Source of the DNA: Rhodopirellula islandica
GTDB taxonomy: Bacteria; Planctomycetota; Planctomycetia; Pirellulales; Pirellulaceae
Direction: 5' to 3'
Length of the DNA stretch: 64,000 bases
Assembly: GCF_001027925.1 (NCBI RefSeq)
Contig: NZ_LECT01000029.1
Coordinates: 124,001-188,000 of the forward strand
Numbering within the stretch: position 1 is the stretch's first letter; the number at the start of each line of letters is the position of its first letter. The notes under the pieces were generated by a model. It did not search any database, had not been told where the DNA came from, and was given only the letters and a program-made list of their open reading frames with translations. Shown piece after piece: positions 38,936 through 52,002 of the stretch. Both the position numbers and the translations under genes were made by a program.

Positions 38936-39994
38936 ATGTCATTGAAAACTGTCGATGCTCCTGCTGCCTCGTTTTCTGCCCTGAGCCGGGGTTTCCTGGT
39001 GGCGGGGCTGATGCTTTGTTCCGGTTGTGTGTCTCGTAGCGAATCCGACGTGGTCGTGTATTCGGCGCTCGACGAGGAATTTGCTTCGCCAATTTTGGCG
39101 GCCTTCGAGCGATCGGCCGACAACGAGATCGGTGTGGTGGGCAAGTTCGACATTGAATCCACCAAAACCGTCGGGCTGGCCAATCAATTGATCGCGGAGG
39201 CCGATGCCCCCCGTTGTGATCTGTTTTGGAACAACGAAATCATGCACACGGTCCGTCTGCAGAAGCTCGGCATCTTGGAACCGCATGATTGGCAAGTCCC
39301 GTCGACGTGGCCGCAGGACATGGTCGCCAGTGATGGAACTTGGTGCGGGTTTGCGGCTCGCGCTCGGGTGTTGTTGATCAACACGGAAATGATTGTGGAT
39401 GCTGATGAACGCCCGACTCGCGTGGATGAATTGGCGGACCCCAAGTGGGCGCAGAACTGTGCGATGGCTCGCCCTTTGTTTGGGACCACCGCCACTCATT
39501 TTGCCGTGCTGAGGGAGATCATGGGGCGGGAAGCGACGTTGGAATTGCTGCAACAGATCCATGACAATGCGGTGGTGCTGTCTGGAAACAAGCAAGTCGC
39601 ACAAGCCGTTTCGTCCGGCAAGGTGGCTTGGGGACTGACCGACACCGATGACGCGATCATCGAAAAGGATTTGGGGTACCCCGTCGAAATCATTTACCCG
39701 GACCAACAGCCCGAGCAGCCAGGGACCCTTCGGATTCCAAACACGCTGGCGATCCTCAAGGATGCCCCTCATCCGATCGCGGCAGGCAAGCTCGCTGATT
39801 TTTTGATGACCCCCGAGATCGAAGACCGTTTGGCGATGGGACGCAGCAGCCAATTGCCGATCAGCAAAGATTCCAACTTCCCGCCCGCCGTCTTGCCGGA
39901 AGAGCCGGTGCGATGGATGCGGGTGGATTTCGAAGCCGCCGCCGAGGATTGGGATACCTGGGCCAAGACGCTGGCGGATTTGTTTGCAAATTGA
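38936..39994 (+). CDS. Extracellular solute-binding protein, Fe(III)-type ABC transporter
   Basis: This 352-residue periplasmic-binding-fold protein of the FbpA/FutA group starts with a hydrophobic leader ending in a lipobox-like LCSGC, so it is probably a lipoprotein. The mature start SDVVVYSALDEEFASPILAAFE is diagnostic for the family, as are LFWNNEIMHTVRLQKLGIL, GFAARARVLLIN, MARPLFGTTATHFAVL, VAWGLTDTDDAI and IPNTLAILKDAPHP. It would capture iron or another ligand for an ABC importer, but no permease or ATPase gene lies next to it. Only 26 bases separate its ATG from the divergent HEGIH-type gene. The open frame upstream to 38468 is antisense shadow. Confidence 0.92.
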   Translation: MSLKTVDAPAASFSALSRGFLVAGLMLCSGCVSRSESDVVVYSALDEEFASPILAAFERSADNEIGVVGKFDIESTKTVGLANQLIAEADAPRCDLFWNNEIMHTVRLQKLGILEPHDWQVPSTWPQDMVASDGTWCGFAARARVLLINTEMIVDADERPTRVDELADPKWAQNCAMARPLFGTTATHFAVLREIMGREATLELLQQIHDNAVVLSGNKQVAQAVSSGKVAWGLTDTDDAIIEKDLGYPVEIIYPDQQPEQPGTLRIPNTLAILKDAPHPIAAGKLADFLMTPEIEDRLAMGRSSQLPISKDSNFPPAVLPEEPVRWMRVDFEAAAEDWDTWAKTLADLFAN

Positions 39995-40217
39995 GCAAAG
40001 GGCTTTGCCCAACACAGACGCTTTCAGCCAGTGGTGAAATATCACATGCCGCGAGCGTGTTTCCTCATTGTTGCTTGCGGTTCTAGGTTTAGCATCCAGT
40101 CGTTGATTGGATGGCAATGGCTTTGGTCGCCTTGTTTCGCGCGCTCGCCATGGACGCAACCGCGTCACGCCTCCCCCGAACACTTCGTATCACGGCATTC
40201 TTTGTCGTCCCAACCCT

Positions 40218-44687
<4,470 letters not shown>

Positions 44688-44785
44688 TCTGGAATTCGCA
44701 ACTTGTCTCGCGGTCACCACGCTGTTGCGAGATGGTCGCTTGGATGGGCTTGCGAAACCAGAGCGTTGAAACGTGGAGTGAACTG

Positions 44786-44845
44786 AGGAGCGGAGGTCGC
44801 GGAGTCATGCGGCCGACTGATATCTTCCGCGATCTCCGCTCCTCC
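44786..44845. repeat. 19-bp inverted repeat hairpin
   Basis: The arms at 44786-44804 and 44827-44845 match at 18 of 19 positions (GAGGAGCGGAGGTCGCGGA and its complement), with a 22-base loop. It lies about 100 bases downstream of the ThuA giant. There is no T-run after the stem, so it is more likely a REP-like repeat than an intrinsic terminator. Confidence 0.7.
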
Positions 44846-44950
44846 GCCTCTCCGCGTTTTTCATCGAGCGCGCCGCTTGTGGGTTTGACAATTCGCGTGC
44901 GCAAATTTGCTCGCCCTATCGTTCTTCAAATATCAGAGACCCTAGCAGCG

Positions 44951-45057
44951 TGTTGATTTAAAATGTTTCGCAGTTCGAACGATCAGCCGACGGACGCTAG
45001 CCCACGGTTACCGGAGACGAACCGGACGCTATCGCGTTCCGGCTGACTAAATCAACA
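44951..45057. repeat. MITE-like element with 10-bp terminal inverted repeats
   Basis: The ends TGTTGATTTA (44951-44960) and TAAATCAACA (45048-45057) are perfect inverted repeats. Inside, TCAGCCG (44983) pairs with CGGCTGA (45040), and CGGACGCTA occurs twice directly (44991 and 45023). The element is 107 bases long and non-coding. Confidence 0.7.
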
Positions 45058-45124
45058 GTCTGCTGAACGCAGAACGATCGAAAATGCTGAGATTGCGGAC
45101 TTGGTGCCGCCAGAAAAATGCCGA

Positions 45125-46282
45125 TTAGATCTTTCGGAACTTGCGTCGGTAGGTGGCCGGTGGATGTCCCATGACGCGTCGGAACGCGACGCTCATGTAT
45201 TCGTGGTTTTGGAAACCTGTTCGGCGAGAGATTTGCACGAGAGTCAGGTCGGTTTCGATCAACAAATAACGCACCCGTTCGATACGCCGCCGCGTGATCT
45301 CTTGGTGAGGGGTGCGTCCCATCAAAGCCAGGAAACGGCTTTCAAACACGCGTCGCGAGAGGGGGACTTTTTTAACGACGTCTTGCACGTTGATGCCGTC
45401 GCAGCAGTGGTCACGAATGAAGCGTACTGCGGCGGCAATCTCAGGGTCTTTGATGGCCAGCACGTCGGTTGATTGCCGAGTCGCCACGCCCAGGGGTTCA
45501 ATCAAATGCGGTTCTGCACCGACCTCCTCGCCCCGCATCATCGCATCCAACAGTCCTGCCGCTTCACGGCCTGTTTGATGGGCCGCAGGGACGACGCTGG
45601 ACAACGGTGGCGTGCACAAGTCGCAGAGCAACTCGTCATTGTCCACGCCCAGCAACGCGAGTTCACTGGGGACTTTGATGCCGTGCAAACGACAGATATC
45701 CAAAATCTTTTGGGCCATGATGTCGTAACACGCCAAGACTCCAATGGGATGTTGGAGCGACAAGACCCACTCCGCCAACCGTTCGCGTTCTCGTTTCAGG
45801 GATCGAGGACGTTGATCGTCCACATCAAAATCAAACGAGAGGCATTCGAACCCGTCTTCTTTGACGCGAGCTTCGAAGGCTTGGCGGCGGAGCACTGACC
45901 AATTGAATCTCGATTCGCCACAAAAAGCGAAGTGCTCAAAGCCGCGTTCGCGAAAATGTTGGTAGGCCAATTCGCCGATGGCAACGTCATTGGTTTCGAC
46001 CCACGGGATGTTGGGGATCCGGCGGGCGGCACTGACATCCACGACCGGGATCTTCAGTTGGCGAATCGAGGAGGCGATTTCTTCATTTTCGATCCGGGCA
46101 ATCACTCCATCCCCCTCCCAGTCATCCAGCCAAGATGGGGGCGCTGCCCCTCGTTCTTGTTCGACCAAGTAGATCGACCAAAGGTCATGCTCGTGGATAT
46201 ACGAGGCGATTCCACCGAGCAGGCCTCGCGCGTAAGCGTTGGACGTTTCGATGAGGAGAGCGACCGCTTTCTGCTTTGGCAT
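45125..46282 (-). CDS. XylR-type AraC-family transcriptional regulator
   Basis: This 385-residue regulator has an N-terminal LacI/ribose-binding-type sugar sensor domain (about 1-270; VALLIETSNAYARGLLGGIASYI, GVDNDELLCDLCTPPLSSV) and a C-terminal AraC DNA-binding domain (about 285-385; INVQDVVKKVPLSRRVFESRFLALMGRTPHQEI, LTLVQISRRTGFQNHEYMSVAFRRVMGHPPATYRR). This architecture matches XylR of Escherichia coli and many planctomycete paralogues. The ATG at 46282 starts the sensor fold, and the open extension to 46375 has no family similarity. No pentose genes are adjacent, so its target cannot be read from context. Confidence 0.93.
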   Translation of the reverse strand: MPKQKAVALLIETSNAYARGLLGGIASYIHEHDLWSIYLVEQERGAAPPSWLDDWEGDGVIARIENEEIASSIRQLKIPVVDVSAARRIPNIPWVETNDVAIGELAYQHFRERGFEHFAFCGESRFNWSVLRRQAFEARVKEDGFECLSFDFDVDDQRPRSLKRERERLAEWVLSLQHPIGVLACYDIMAQKILDICRLHGIKVPSELALLGVDNDELLCDLCTPPLSSVVPAAHQTGREAAGLLDAMMRGEEVGAEPHLIEPLGVATRQSTDVLAIKDPEIAAAVRFIRDHCCDGINVQDVVKKVPLSRRVFESRFLALMGRTPHQEITRRRIERVRYLLIETDLTLVQISRRTGFQNHEYMSVAFRRVMGHPPATYRRKFRKI

Positions 46283-46464
46283 CTTCGTCCAACAAATCAG
46301 GTCTTGCGAGCGAGGCGATTCCTCGCGATCCGATATGGAAAAAGGGCAGCCAGAGACCACCCAATCCACCGCCAATCATAGACGATCGACACAATCGTCC
46401 AGTGTCATAAAAGACATGTTGATTGATCTATTTGACGGGGCTTGGTCGTCGATCTCGAGATTGA

Positions 46465-47550
46465 TCAGTGGACATGGTCAACGGTCGCCGGACGCCCGTA
46501 CAGAAAACCTTGTCCAAGTTCAAATCCAAGTTGGACGCAGGTTTCGTGCTCGGCTTCCGTTTCAACCCCTTCCGCCAGTGTGATGGATCCCGTGTCTTGG
46601 GCAATTCGGATGAGTGATCTCAACAGGTCTTGCCGGCTCGCTGACGCTTGGTCAATGTCTCGGATCAACTGCATGTCGAACTTGAGTATGTCTGGCGGCA
46701 CTTCCACCAACTCCAACAGGCGTCCCTGTCCCGCGCCAAAGTCGTCATAGGAAAGCTGCATGCCGAGATGCGCCAATTGCTCGCGAAGTGAACGCATCTG
46801 TTCGACTTCGGTGACCGCGCCTTCGTGGATTTCAATCACAAATGCGAGGGAAGGGTACCGGTCACGAAGTTCGGCAAGGGACGTGAGCAGACGTTCGGTT
46901 GCGAGTTCATCCGGGTGCGTGTTGAGGAAGATTTTGGAATCGGTTTTATTCGCGGTCATCAACAACCGCGACGCCTCCTCACGCATCATTTCGCTGAGTG
47001 CTGCATTCTGACCCAAACGCTCCGCGATTTCGAACATCGCGGCGGGGCTCTTGAGTTCAGGCAAGTCGCTTCGCGCGAGAACCTCGTAACCTGGGGTGGA
47101 CAACCGATCCATCGTGATGATGGGTTGATAGTGCGGCACCACCGCTCGTTGCGATAGCAAACGCTCGAACGTCAGCAGCGTTTGTGCCCATGGGATCAGG
47201 CCTTCTTCCAGCGTTCCATCTGGTAACTCTTCTTGCTGGCATCCCACACGGAAAACGGCATTGGCGAACTGCAACAAATCACCTTCCACCAACGACGCCT
47301 GTCGCACCGGACGGCCGTTGTGATGGGTCCCATTGGTGCTGCCCAGATCCTCGACGTGCAACCCATCCTCGTCGACCCAGATTTTTGCATGTTGTTTGGA
47401 TACGGATGACACGGCAATGCACACGTCCGCATCGTCGGTGCGTCCGACGGTTGCGATTCGGTTGGGAACCTTGATCGTGCGACGCTGCTGGTTCCCGCTG
47501 CCGTACTCCGTCAGCACCCACTGACTTTGAGGTTGTGAGGGAGTGATCAT
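46465..47550 (-). CDS. FHA-EAL protein, probable c-di-GMP phosphodiesterase
   Basis: This 361-residue cytosolic protein joins an N-terminal FHA phosphothreonine-binding domain (about 25-103; GR at 36-37, SVSKQH at 49-54, DLGSTNGT at 68-75) to an EAL domain (about 120-357). Conserved EAL residues are all visible: E156VLAR (ExLxR), Asn210, EIHE at 240-243, DDFG at 269-272, K290FD, EGVE at 327-330 and QG at 347-348. The domain should therefore hydrolyse c-di-GMP. Its ATG overlaps the stop of the multidomain kinase gene by four bases (ATGA), implying coupled translation. The FHA domain plausibly reads phosphothreonine placed by that kinase (inference). Confidence 0.92.
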   Translation of the reverse strand: MITPSQPQSQWVLTEYGSGNQQRRTIKVPNRIATVGRTDDADVCIAVSSVSKQHAKIWVDEDGLHVEDLGSTNGTHHNGRPVRQASLVEGDLLQFANAVFRVGCQQEELPDGTLEEGLIPWAQTLLTFERLLSQRAVVPHYQPIITMDRLSTPGYEVLARSDLPELKSPAAMFEIAERLGQNAALSEMMREEASRLLMTANKTDSKIFLNTHPDELATERLLTSLAELRDRYPSLAFVIEIHEGAVTEVEQMRSLREQLAHLGMQLSYDDFGAGQGRLLELVEVPPDILKFDMQLIRDIDQASASRQDLLRSLIRIAQDTGSITLAEGVETEAEHETCVQLGFELGQGFLYGRPATVDHVH

Positions 47551-50500
47551 GACAAGCTACCTGCAAGAGGGAAGGCAAGGCGTTTGATTCGAGTTTCTGG
47601 GCTCCCAGGTAGATCCACCGACTCGATTTCGTCGTTCAGTGTGGGCAGGCAACCTGCCAAACTGCGATCCGCATAAATGGGCTCGGTCAGCAAAGTCGCA
47701 TTGCCGGCAAGTTCGGGAAGCATCGTGACGGCGCGTACTGTGCTGCCGAAATAGTCCAGTTGATTGTTTTGAGTCGTCATCAAGGTGGGGCCGCTGTGCA
47801 CGCCGATTCCCAGCCACACCTCTGCGAGTTTCGATTCCATCCACTCAGCCCGAATGCGCTCCGCTGCGATGATTGCGTTCTCGCGAGTCGCAAATGAAGC
47901 CAACGATTTTTCACCGATTGTTTTGACGAGTGTGCCCCCTGACCCTGCAACGCATCGTTCCAAAATCGCATGGTGGCCATGCACTGCCGAATAGGCCTCG
48001 GAGTCTCCCAGCGAAGTGTACAGTTCGTCGATGTTGTTGATGGATGTCGCCAAGAACGTCATCGTTTCGGTGAGGATTGGGTTGTTGCCCGCAAATTGTT
48101 GGTGAGGAAAAAGTTTTCGGAACATTGGATTTGCTGCCGCGGCCGCGGCGGTCACCACATCGCCGCGAGGGATCATGCGTTCGATCCGGATGACTTGAAG
48201 CGTTTCCAAATCGTTGTGCAGTGTCAGCACCTGGCGGCCAGCACGGAGTTTGGGGATGTAGTGGCTGGTTCCTAGACGGGAGAGTTCTCCGTCCCAAGTG
48301 GAAGGAGCCGAGGTCGATTGGACACGAAGGCTCTGCGTGTTCGGAATGCGCGGTCCTCGAAGGAGGTAGTCTCCTGGGGGCAAGTCTATCGGCAACTGCA
48401 AGCATTCACCGGCTTCGATGCGAAGTTGAACGACCACGTGAGGTGAGTGTTCCGGACCACCGATGCAGTACTGTCCCGTGTTGACTTGGCGGATTTCAGG
48501 ATGGGTTTGAAACACCATCTCGATTGCACCGGCCAAGTTCGATTGGAAGTCCATGTCACAGGCTTCGCAGTGCGTGTGGGATTCAATCTCGGCGAGCTGT
48601 TGCGTGTTGTTGGCCGAGACTCGGCAGGTTGGGCAGAGGACGTCCCAGTGGAGGTTCAGGATCCCCGCGTCGGCTGCCAAAAGACAAGCGTCGATCATCT
48701 CGCTGCTTGGGATCTTGAGTCGATCGGCGATCACCAGTGGACGTAGTGAGCCGAGCTCTTGCGGGGACCATTCCCGGACGACTTGTCCCAAGCAATTGGC
48801 AACTTCAGGACGCACGCCCGCTTCCTTCAGCTGGTTCAGTCTCTGGTTCAGGCGGAGCAACTGTGAACGCGTCATCTTCGGTGTGTCGGTGAACGCGTCA
48901 CTGCCTTGCTTGGTTGTCAATTTGCCTCGCAGCGAACGATCCATTCGCCGATAAACCTTGTCGAGATTTCGGAATCCCTTCCAGTCCGCCTCGACGGTCG
49001 TCAGAACACGTCCCAGGAAATTGCGTGGCTCAATTTTGATTTGGTGAGAAAGGCGGGTTCTGCCATTGGGATGTGGTTCGAGGGTGACGACACTCATGAA
49101 CCACTTGAAAGGCCCCGAGTCGAATTCGCGAAGAATGCCCATTCGTTGTCCTTCGATCCATTCGAACGGGTGCTCCTCCCATGAAACCTTGACGCCACTG
49201 AGCGAGAAGGAACCGAACTTTCGCAGTCCGAGTTTGGGGTCCTTCTCGGTTCGGTAGTCGACTGCCGGCAATCCGATGGCTTCATTAAGACGCTCGGTGT
49301 TTGATACGAGCGGCCACAAAGAGGGGGCGTCACTTTCAAGTTGCCAGGACGCGGTCTTCTCCCAAAGCTTCTTTTCAGTGTGGTCAGCGGGTAGACGAGG
49401 GTGAGCTTGCACGTCGGCGGGATCGCCTCGCAGCAATCGCTGGAGGTCCGTCAGCAGTTGGGATGCATCGCCGTAACGCTGAGTCGGGTCCTTTGCCAAT
49501 GCTCGTTGAACAATTCGGTTGGCTGATTCGCTGATCGTCGCGTTGCGTTTCTGAACGGATGGAATCGGATCGAAGCAGTGCATTGCGGCAAGCTTCATGA
49601 ATTCATCGGCTTGATAGGGAACGCTCCCGGTCAGCAGCTCGAACAAGGTGATGCCGATCGAGTAAACGTCGGTGGTGGGATCCAATTCGTCAGACGACTT
49701 GCACTGTTCGGGTGACATGTACTTGGGCGTGCCAAGGACCGAACCCGCCTGAGTCACTTCCATGGATTGGGATTGATGGACGTGTCTCGCAATCCCAAAG
49801 TCCGTCAATTTGAGAGTGAAGTCACTGAATGGGCGTTGTACCAGGGTGACATCGCTTGGTTGCGATGTCACCTCTGGCCTTCGCTTCAGCAGGATGTTCT
49901 CTGGTTTGATGTCACGATGGATGACTTCTTGCGAGTGAGCGTCCACCAAGGCTCGCGACAAATCCGCTGCGATTTGAAGGGCTTCTGATTCAGTCAATCC
50001 GGGCCGCTCCTCGAGCCATGTCTTCAGGTCGATTCCATCGACGAACTCCATCGCAAAGTAGTGCAGGCCGGCGTCCTCACCCACATCGATGAACTGAGTG
50101 ATGTGGTCATTTTGGACGTTGCCGAGCAAACGGGCTTCTTTGCGAAACCGCCGGATCGCATGCGCAACGTCCTTTCCGGCGTTTCGCAGGACTTTGATCG
50201 CGATTGTTTCATTGTTGGAAAGATCAATGGCTCGGTACACCGAACCCATGCCACCTTCGCCAATCAACTCTTGAATTTGAAAGCGTCCCAATTGCTGGGG
50301 AACCTCCGTGACTCGAATGCCGCCAGCAGCATCCTTGGTCCACCGACTGGTGCTGCCTGTTCCGATGGGCATGAATGGGGCTTGGATCACCCCGGTGGTG
50401 TCGACCGACGCATCGTTCTCTACCTCGATTGCGAAGGGGGCAAAGACGGACTTCCATTGGCCGAGCGAAGGCGCAGGTTGGTCGTCCGACTTGTGTAGCC

Positions 50501-51131
50501 ACTGCTTGAGGATGGCTCGTTGTCGACCGCGGAGATACTTGGAAACTTCACCCGGGAGTTCGGTGTCGGAGATATCATCCAGCAACCACGCCAACAAATC
50601 TCGCAGGCCGTTCAGATCACCTTCGATGGAGTGATCTGTGTTTCGATCTTCATCCGTGCAATCGGTCGCAGTGAAATCGATGTGGATGGATGCGTCGGAT
50701 TTTTCGTTGGCAACGGACACCAGAATCGTGGAAGCATGAAATCCACCTTGATACAAACCGACGCGATGGGCCTCGGCGCAAGCGTCCACCAGTTGGGTCG
50801 AGATGCGAAGTCTCGCCAGAAGTCCTAGTTCACTCGCTCGGTTGGAAAGCCGATCCTTGATCGGGTCCAGTCCATCAGGGATGGTGAGCTTGAGTTCCAA
50901 GACGCCGTTGTCAGCGTGCGACGGAATCACCGACCGAATGCACGGGTGATTGACCAGTGGGAACAGGCTGGACTGCAGCGTGATCTGTTGGACGCGTTCG
51001 GGGCTGGCTTGGTTAAGAATGCGCCATTCGAATCCACCATCATCGACGAGGATCTCCCCATCTGCCCCAGCGGAAATCATCCGAAGCGGGGTGGAAGCGA
51101 TCTGGACGTCGAGAGTGGCATCGCTAAGCAT
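47547..51131 (-). CDS. Multidomain Ser/Thr kinase: pseudokinase - kinase - SRPBCC - DUF5939 - nucleotide-cyclase-homology domain
   Basis: This 1194-residue protein has the following layout. Residues 35-232 look like a degenerate kinase lobe (ACAEAHRVGLYQGGFHASTILV in place of HRD). Residues 283-570 are a complete Hanks kinase: GEGGMG 291-296, Lys313, HRDIKPEN 405-412, DFG 444-446 and SPEQ 483-486. About 590-735 is an SRPBCC (polyketide-cyclase-like) domain. About 760-980 resembles DUF5939, with a zinc-ribbon pair (Cys833/Cys836, Cys855/Cys858). About 1022-1160 is a class III cyclase-homology domain (KTIGEK at 1070-1075, GIGVHSGP, LDYFGSTVRA). In the last domain the metal-binding aspartates appear replaced by Ser1030 and Glu1074, so cyclase activity is doubtful. 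No membrane segment is seen. It is followed by FHA-EAL. Confidence 0.93.
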   Translation of the reverse strand: MLSDATLDVQIASTPLRMISAGADGEILVDDGGFEWRILNQASPERVQQITLQSSLFPLVNHPCIRSVIPSHADNGVLELKLTIPDGLDPIKDRLSNRASELGLLARLRISTQLVDACAEAHRVGLYQGGFHASTILVSVANEKSDASIHIDFTATDCTDEDRNTDHSIEGDLNGLRDLLAWLLDDISDTELPGEVSKYLRGRQRAILKQWLHKSDDQPAPSLGQWKSVFAPFAIEVENDASVDTTGVIQAPFMPIGTGSTSRWTKDAAGGIRVTEVPQQLGRFQIQELIGEGGMGSVYRAIDLSNNETIAIKVLRNAGKDVAHAIRRFRKEARLLGNVQNDHITQFIDVGEDAGLHYFAMEFVDGIDLKTWLEERPGLTESEALQIAADLSRALVDAHSQEVIHRDIKPENILLKRRPEVTSQPSDVTLVQRPFSDFTLKLTDFGIARHVHQSQSMEVTQAGSVLGTPKYMSPEQCKSSDELDPTTDVYSIGITLFELLTGSVPYQADEFMKLAAMHCFDPIPSVQKRNATISESANRIVQRALAKDPTQRYGDASQLLTDLQRLLRGDPADVQAHPRLPADHTEKKLWEKTASWQLESDAPSLWPLVSNTERLNEAIGLPAVDYRTEKDPKLGLRKFGSFSLSGVKVSWEEHPFEWIEGQRMGILREFDSGPFKWFMSVVTLEPHPNGRTRLSHQIKIEPRNFLGRVLTTVEADWKGFRNLDKVYRRMDRSLRGKLTTKQGSDAFTDTPKMTRSQLLRLNQRLNQLKEAGVRPEVANCLGQVVREWSPQELGSLRPLVIADRLKIPSSEMIDACLLAADAGILNLHWDVLCPTCRVSANNTQQLAEIESHTHCEACDMDFQSNLAGAIEMVFQTHPEIRQVNTGQYCIGGPEHSPHVVVQLRIEAGECLQLPIDLPPGDYLLRGPRIPNTQSLRVQSTSAPSTWDGELSRLGTSHYIPKLRAGRQVLTLHNDLETLQVIRIERMIPRGDVVTAAAAAANPMFRKLFPHQQFAGNNPILTETMTFLATSINNIDELYTSLGDSEAYSAVHGHHAILERCVAGSGGTLVKTIGEKSLASFATRENAIIAAERIRAEWMESKLAEVWLGIGVHSGPTLMTTQNNQLDYFGSTVRAVTMLPELAGNATLLTEPIYADRSLAGCLPTLNDEIESVDLPGSPETRIKRLAFPLAGSLS

Positions 51132-51333
51132 GAGTCACATCGCAAAAGGAATGTGACGCCCGATGGATGAGTGGACCGCGCACGCGAGAGTCCGGGGTTT
51201 CCGAGTATCACCAACAAATGTGGCTCGGCATGGGCGGCGTGGTGTCAAAATCGGATCAAACGATTGTCGAACACGGCAAGGACCGGTTGCCTGAGGCAAG
51301 AACGGATGGTTATGCCGGTAAAATCGGATCGCC

Positions 51334-51831
51334 TTACCGTACCAAGTCAACCGAGAAGCTGGTCGGTGCCGCAACCGGTAGCAGCGGAGCGAATTGGGCT
51401 CGTTGAGATGTTTTCGCGTTGCCGAACGGGTACCAAACCAGTCCCAGAAAGGCGTCCACGGTTCCTGTGTCGGCAGGAGTTGTCAGGTTGGTTTCGCCGT
51501 GCATTGCCAAGGAATCGTTCAGTGGTGCCAAGAAGTCAGCGACGAAAACAACCGCATCGTCATGAGCAGGTGCAGCTCGAAAGGCGGCGCTGGCTTCGCC
51601 GTAATCGTCCACCAGTCCCAGCCAGATGGTGCCCTGGACCCCGGTTTCAAAGAGACGTCGTCGGAAGATTGATCCTTGATTGGTCGTTCTCGAAGTGACT
51701 GGATTCCCAATGAAAGTCGCTTCGTCATCAAACACGCGCGAACGTCCTGTGAATCCGATTTGGTGGATTGAGCGGAGGACGTTGCCATGCGACTCGTGCA
51801 ATCTCATTAGGTTGCCAAGGTCTTCAACCAA
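51334..51831 (-). CDS. C-terminal piece of a planctomycete secreted/outer-membrane-like protein family, probable gene remnant
   Basis: This frame encodes at most 165 residues. It has a compact, conserved-looking C-terminal half: GTIWLGLVDDYGEASAAFRAAP, FLAPLNDSLAMHGETNL, PADTGTVDAFLGLVWYPFG and FAPLLPVAAPTSFSVDLVR. These lines resemble the end of a family of larger Rhodopirellula proteins with beta-barrel character (I recall them as DUF6666-like, not confirmed). There is no signal peptide. The frame opens with a TTG, and a stop codon lies about 15 codons further upstream. The piece is therefore probably the 3' remnant of a broken gene. Confidence 0.4.
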   Translation of the reverse strand: MVEDLGNLMRLHESHGNVLRSIHQIGFTGRSRVFDDEATFIGNPVTSRTTNQGSIFRRRLFETGVQGTIWLGLVDDYGEASAAFRAAPAHDDAVVFVADFLAPLNDSLAMHGETNLTTPADTGTVDAFLGLVWYPFGNAKTSQRAQFAPLLPVAAPTSFSVDLVR

Positions 51832-52002
51832 GTGACTTTGATCCGGATGACATCGAGGTTCCCGCGATCAGACGTGCACCAGTGAGGGCTGCGAAATCGT
51901 CCAAGTATCGATTGGGCATCTCCGAACGGCATCTCGGGAACACACGGGGCGGTTAATACTGCTCCGATGCCGAGACCAGTCCGGTCGCATCTCGGACTCC
52001 GC

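Larger units (their letters stand above)
44688..45124. other. Convergent intergenic region (437 bp) with palindromic elements, no gene
   Basis: The region between the ThuA giant and the XylR-type regulator contains a strong hairpin (44786-44845) and a MITE-like element (44951-45057), both listed separately. No open frame here looks like a protein. Confidence 0.6.

Noticed and set aside
38939-40183. Antisense frame (414 codons) opposite the solute-binding protein
   Set aside because: The plus-strand product matches a known family along its length; this frame is shadow.
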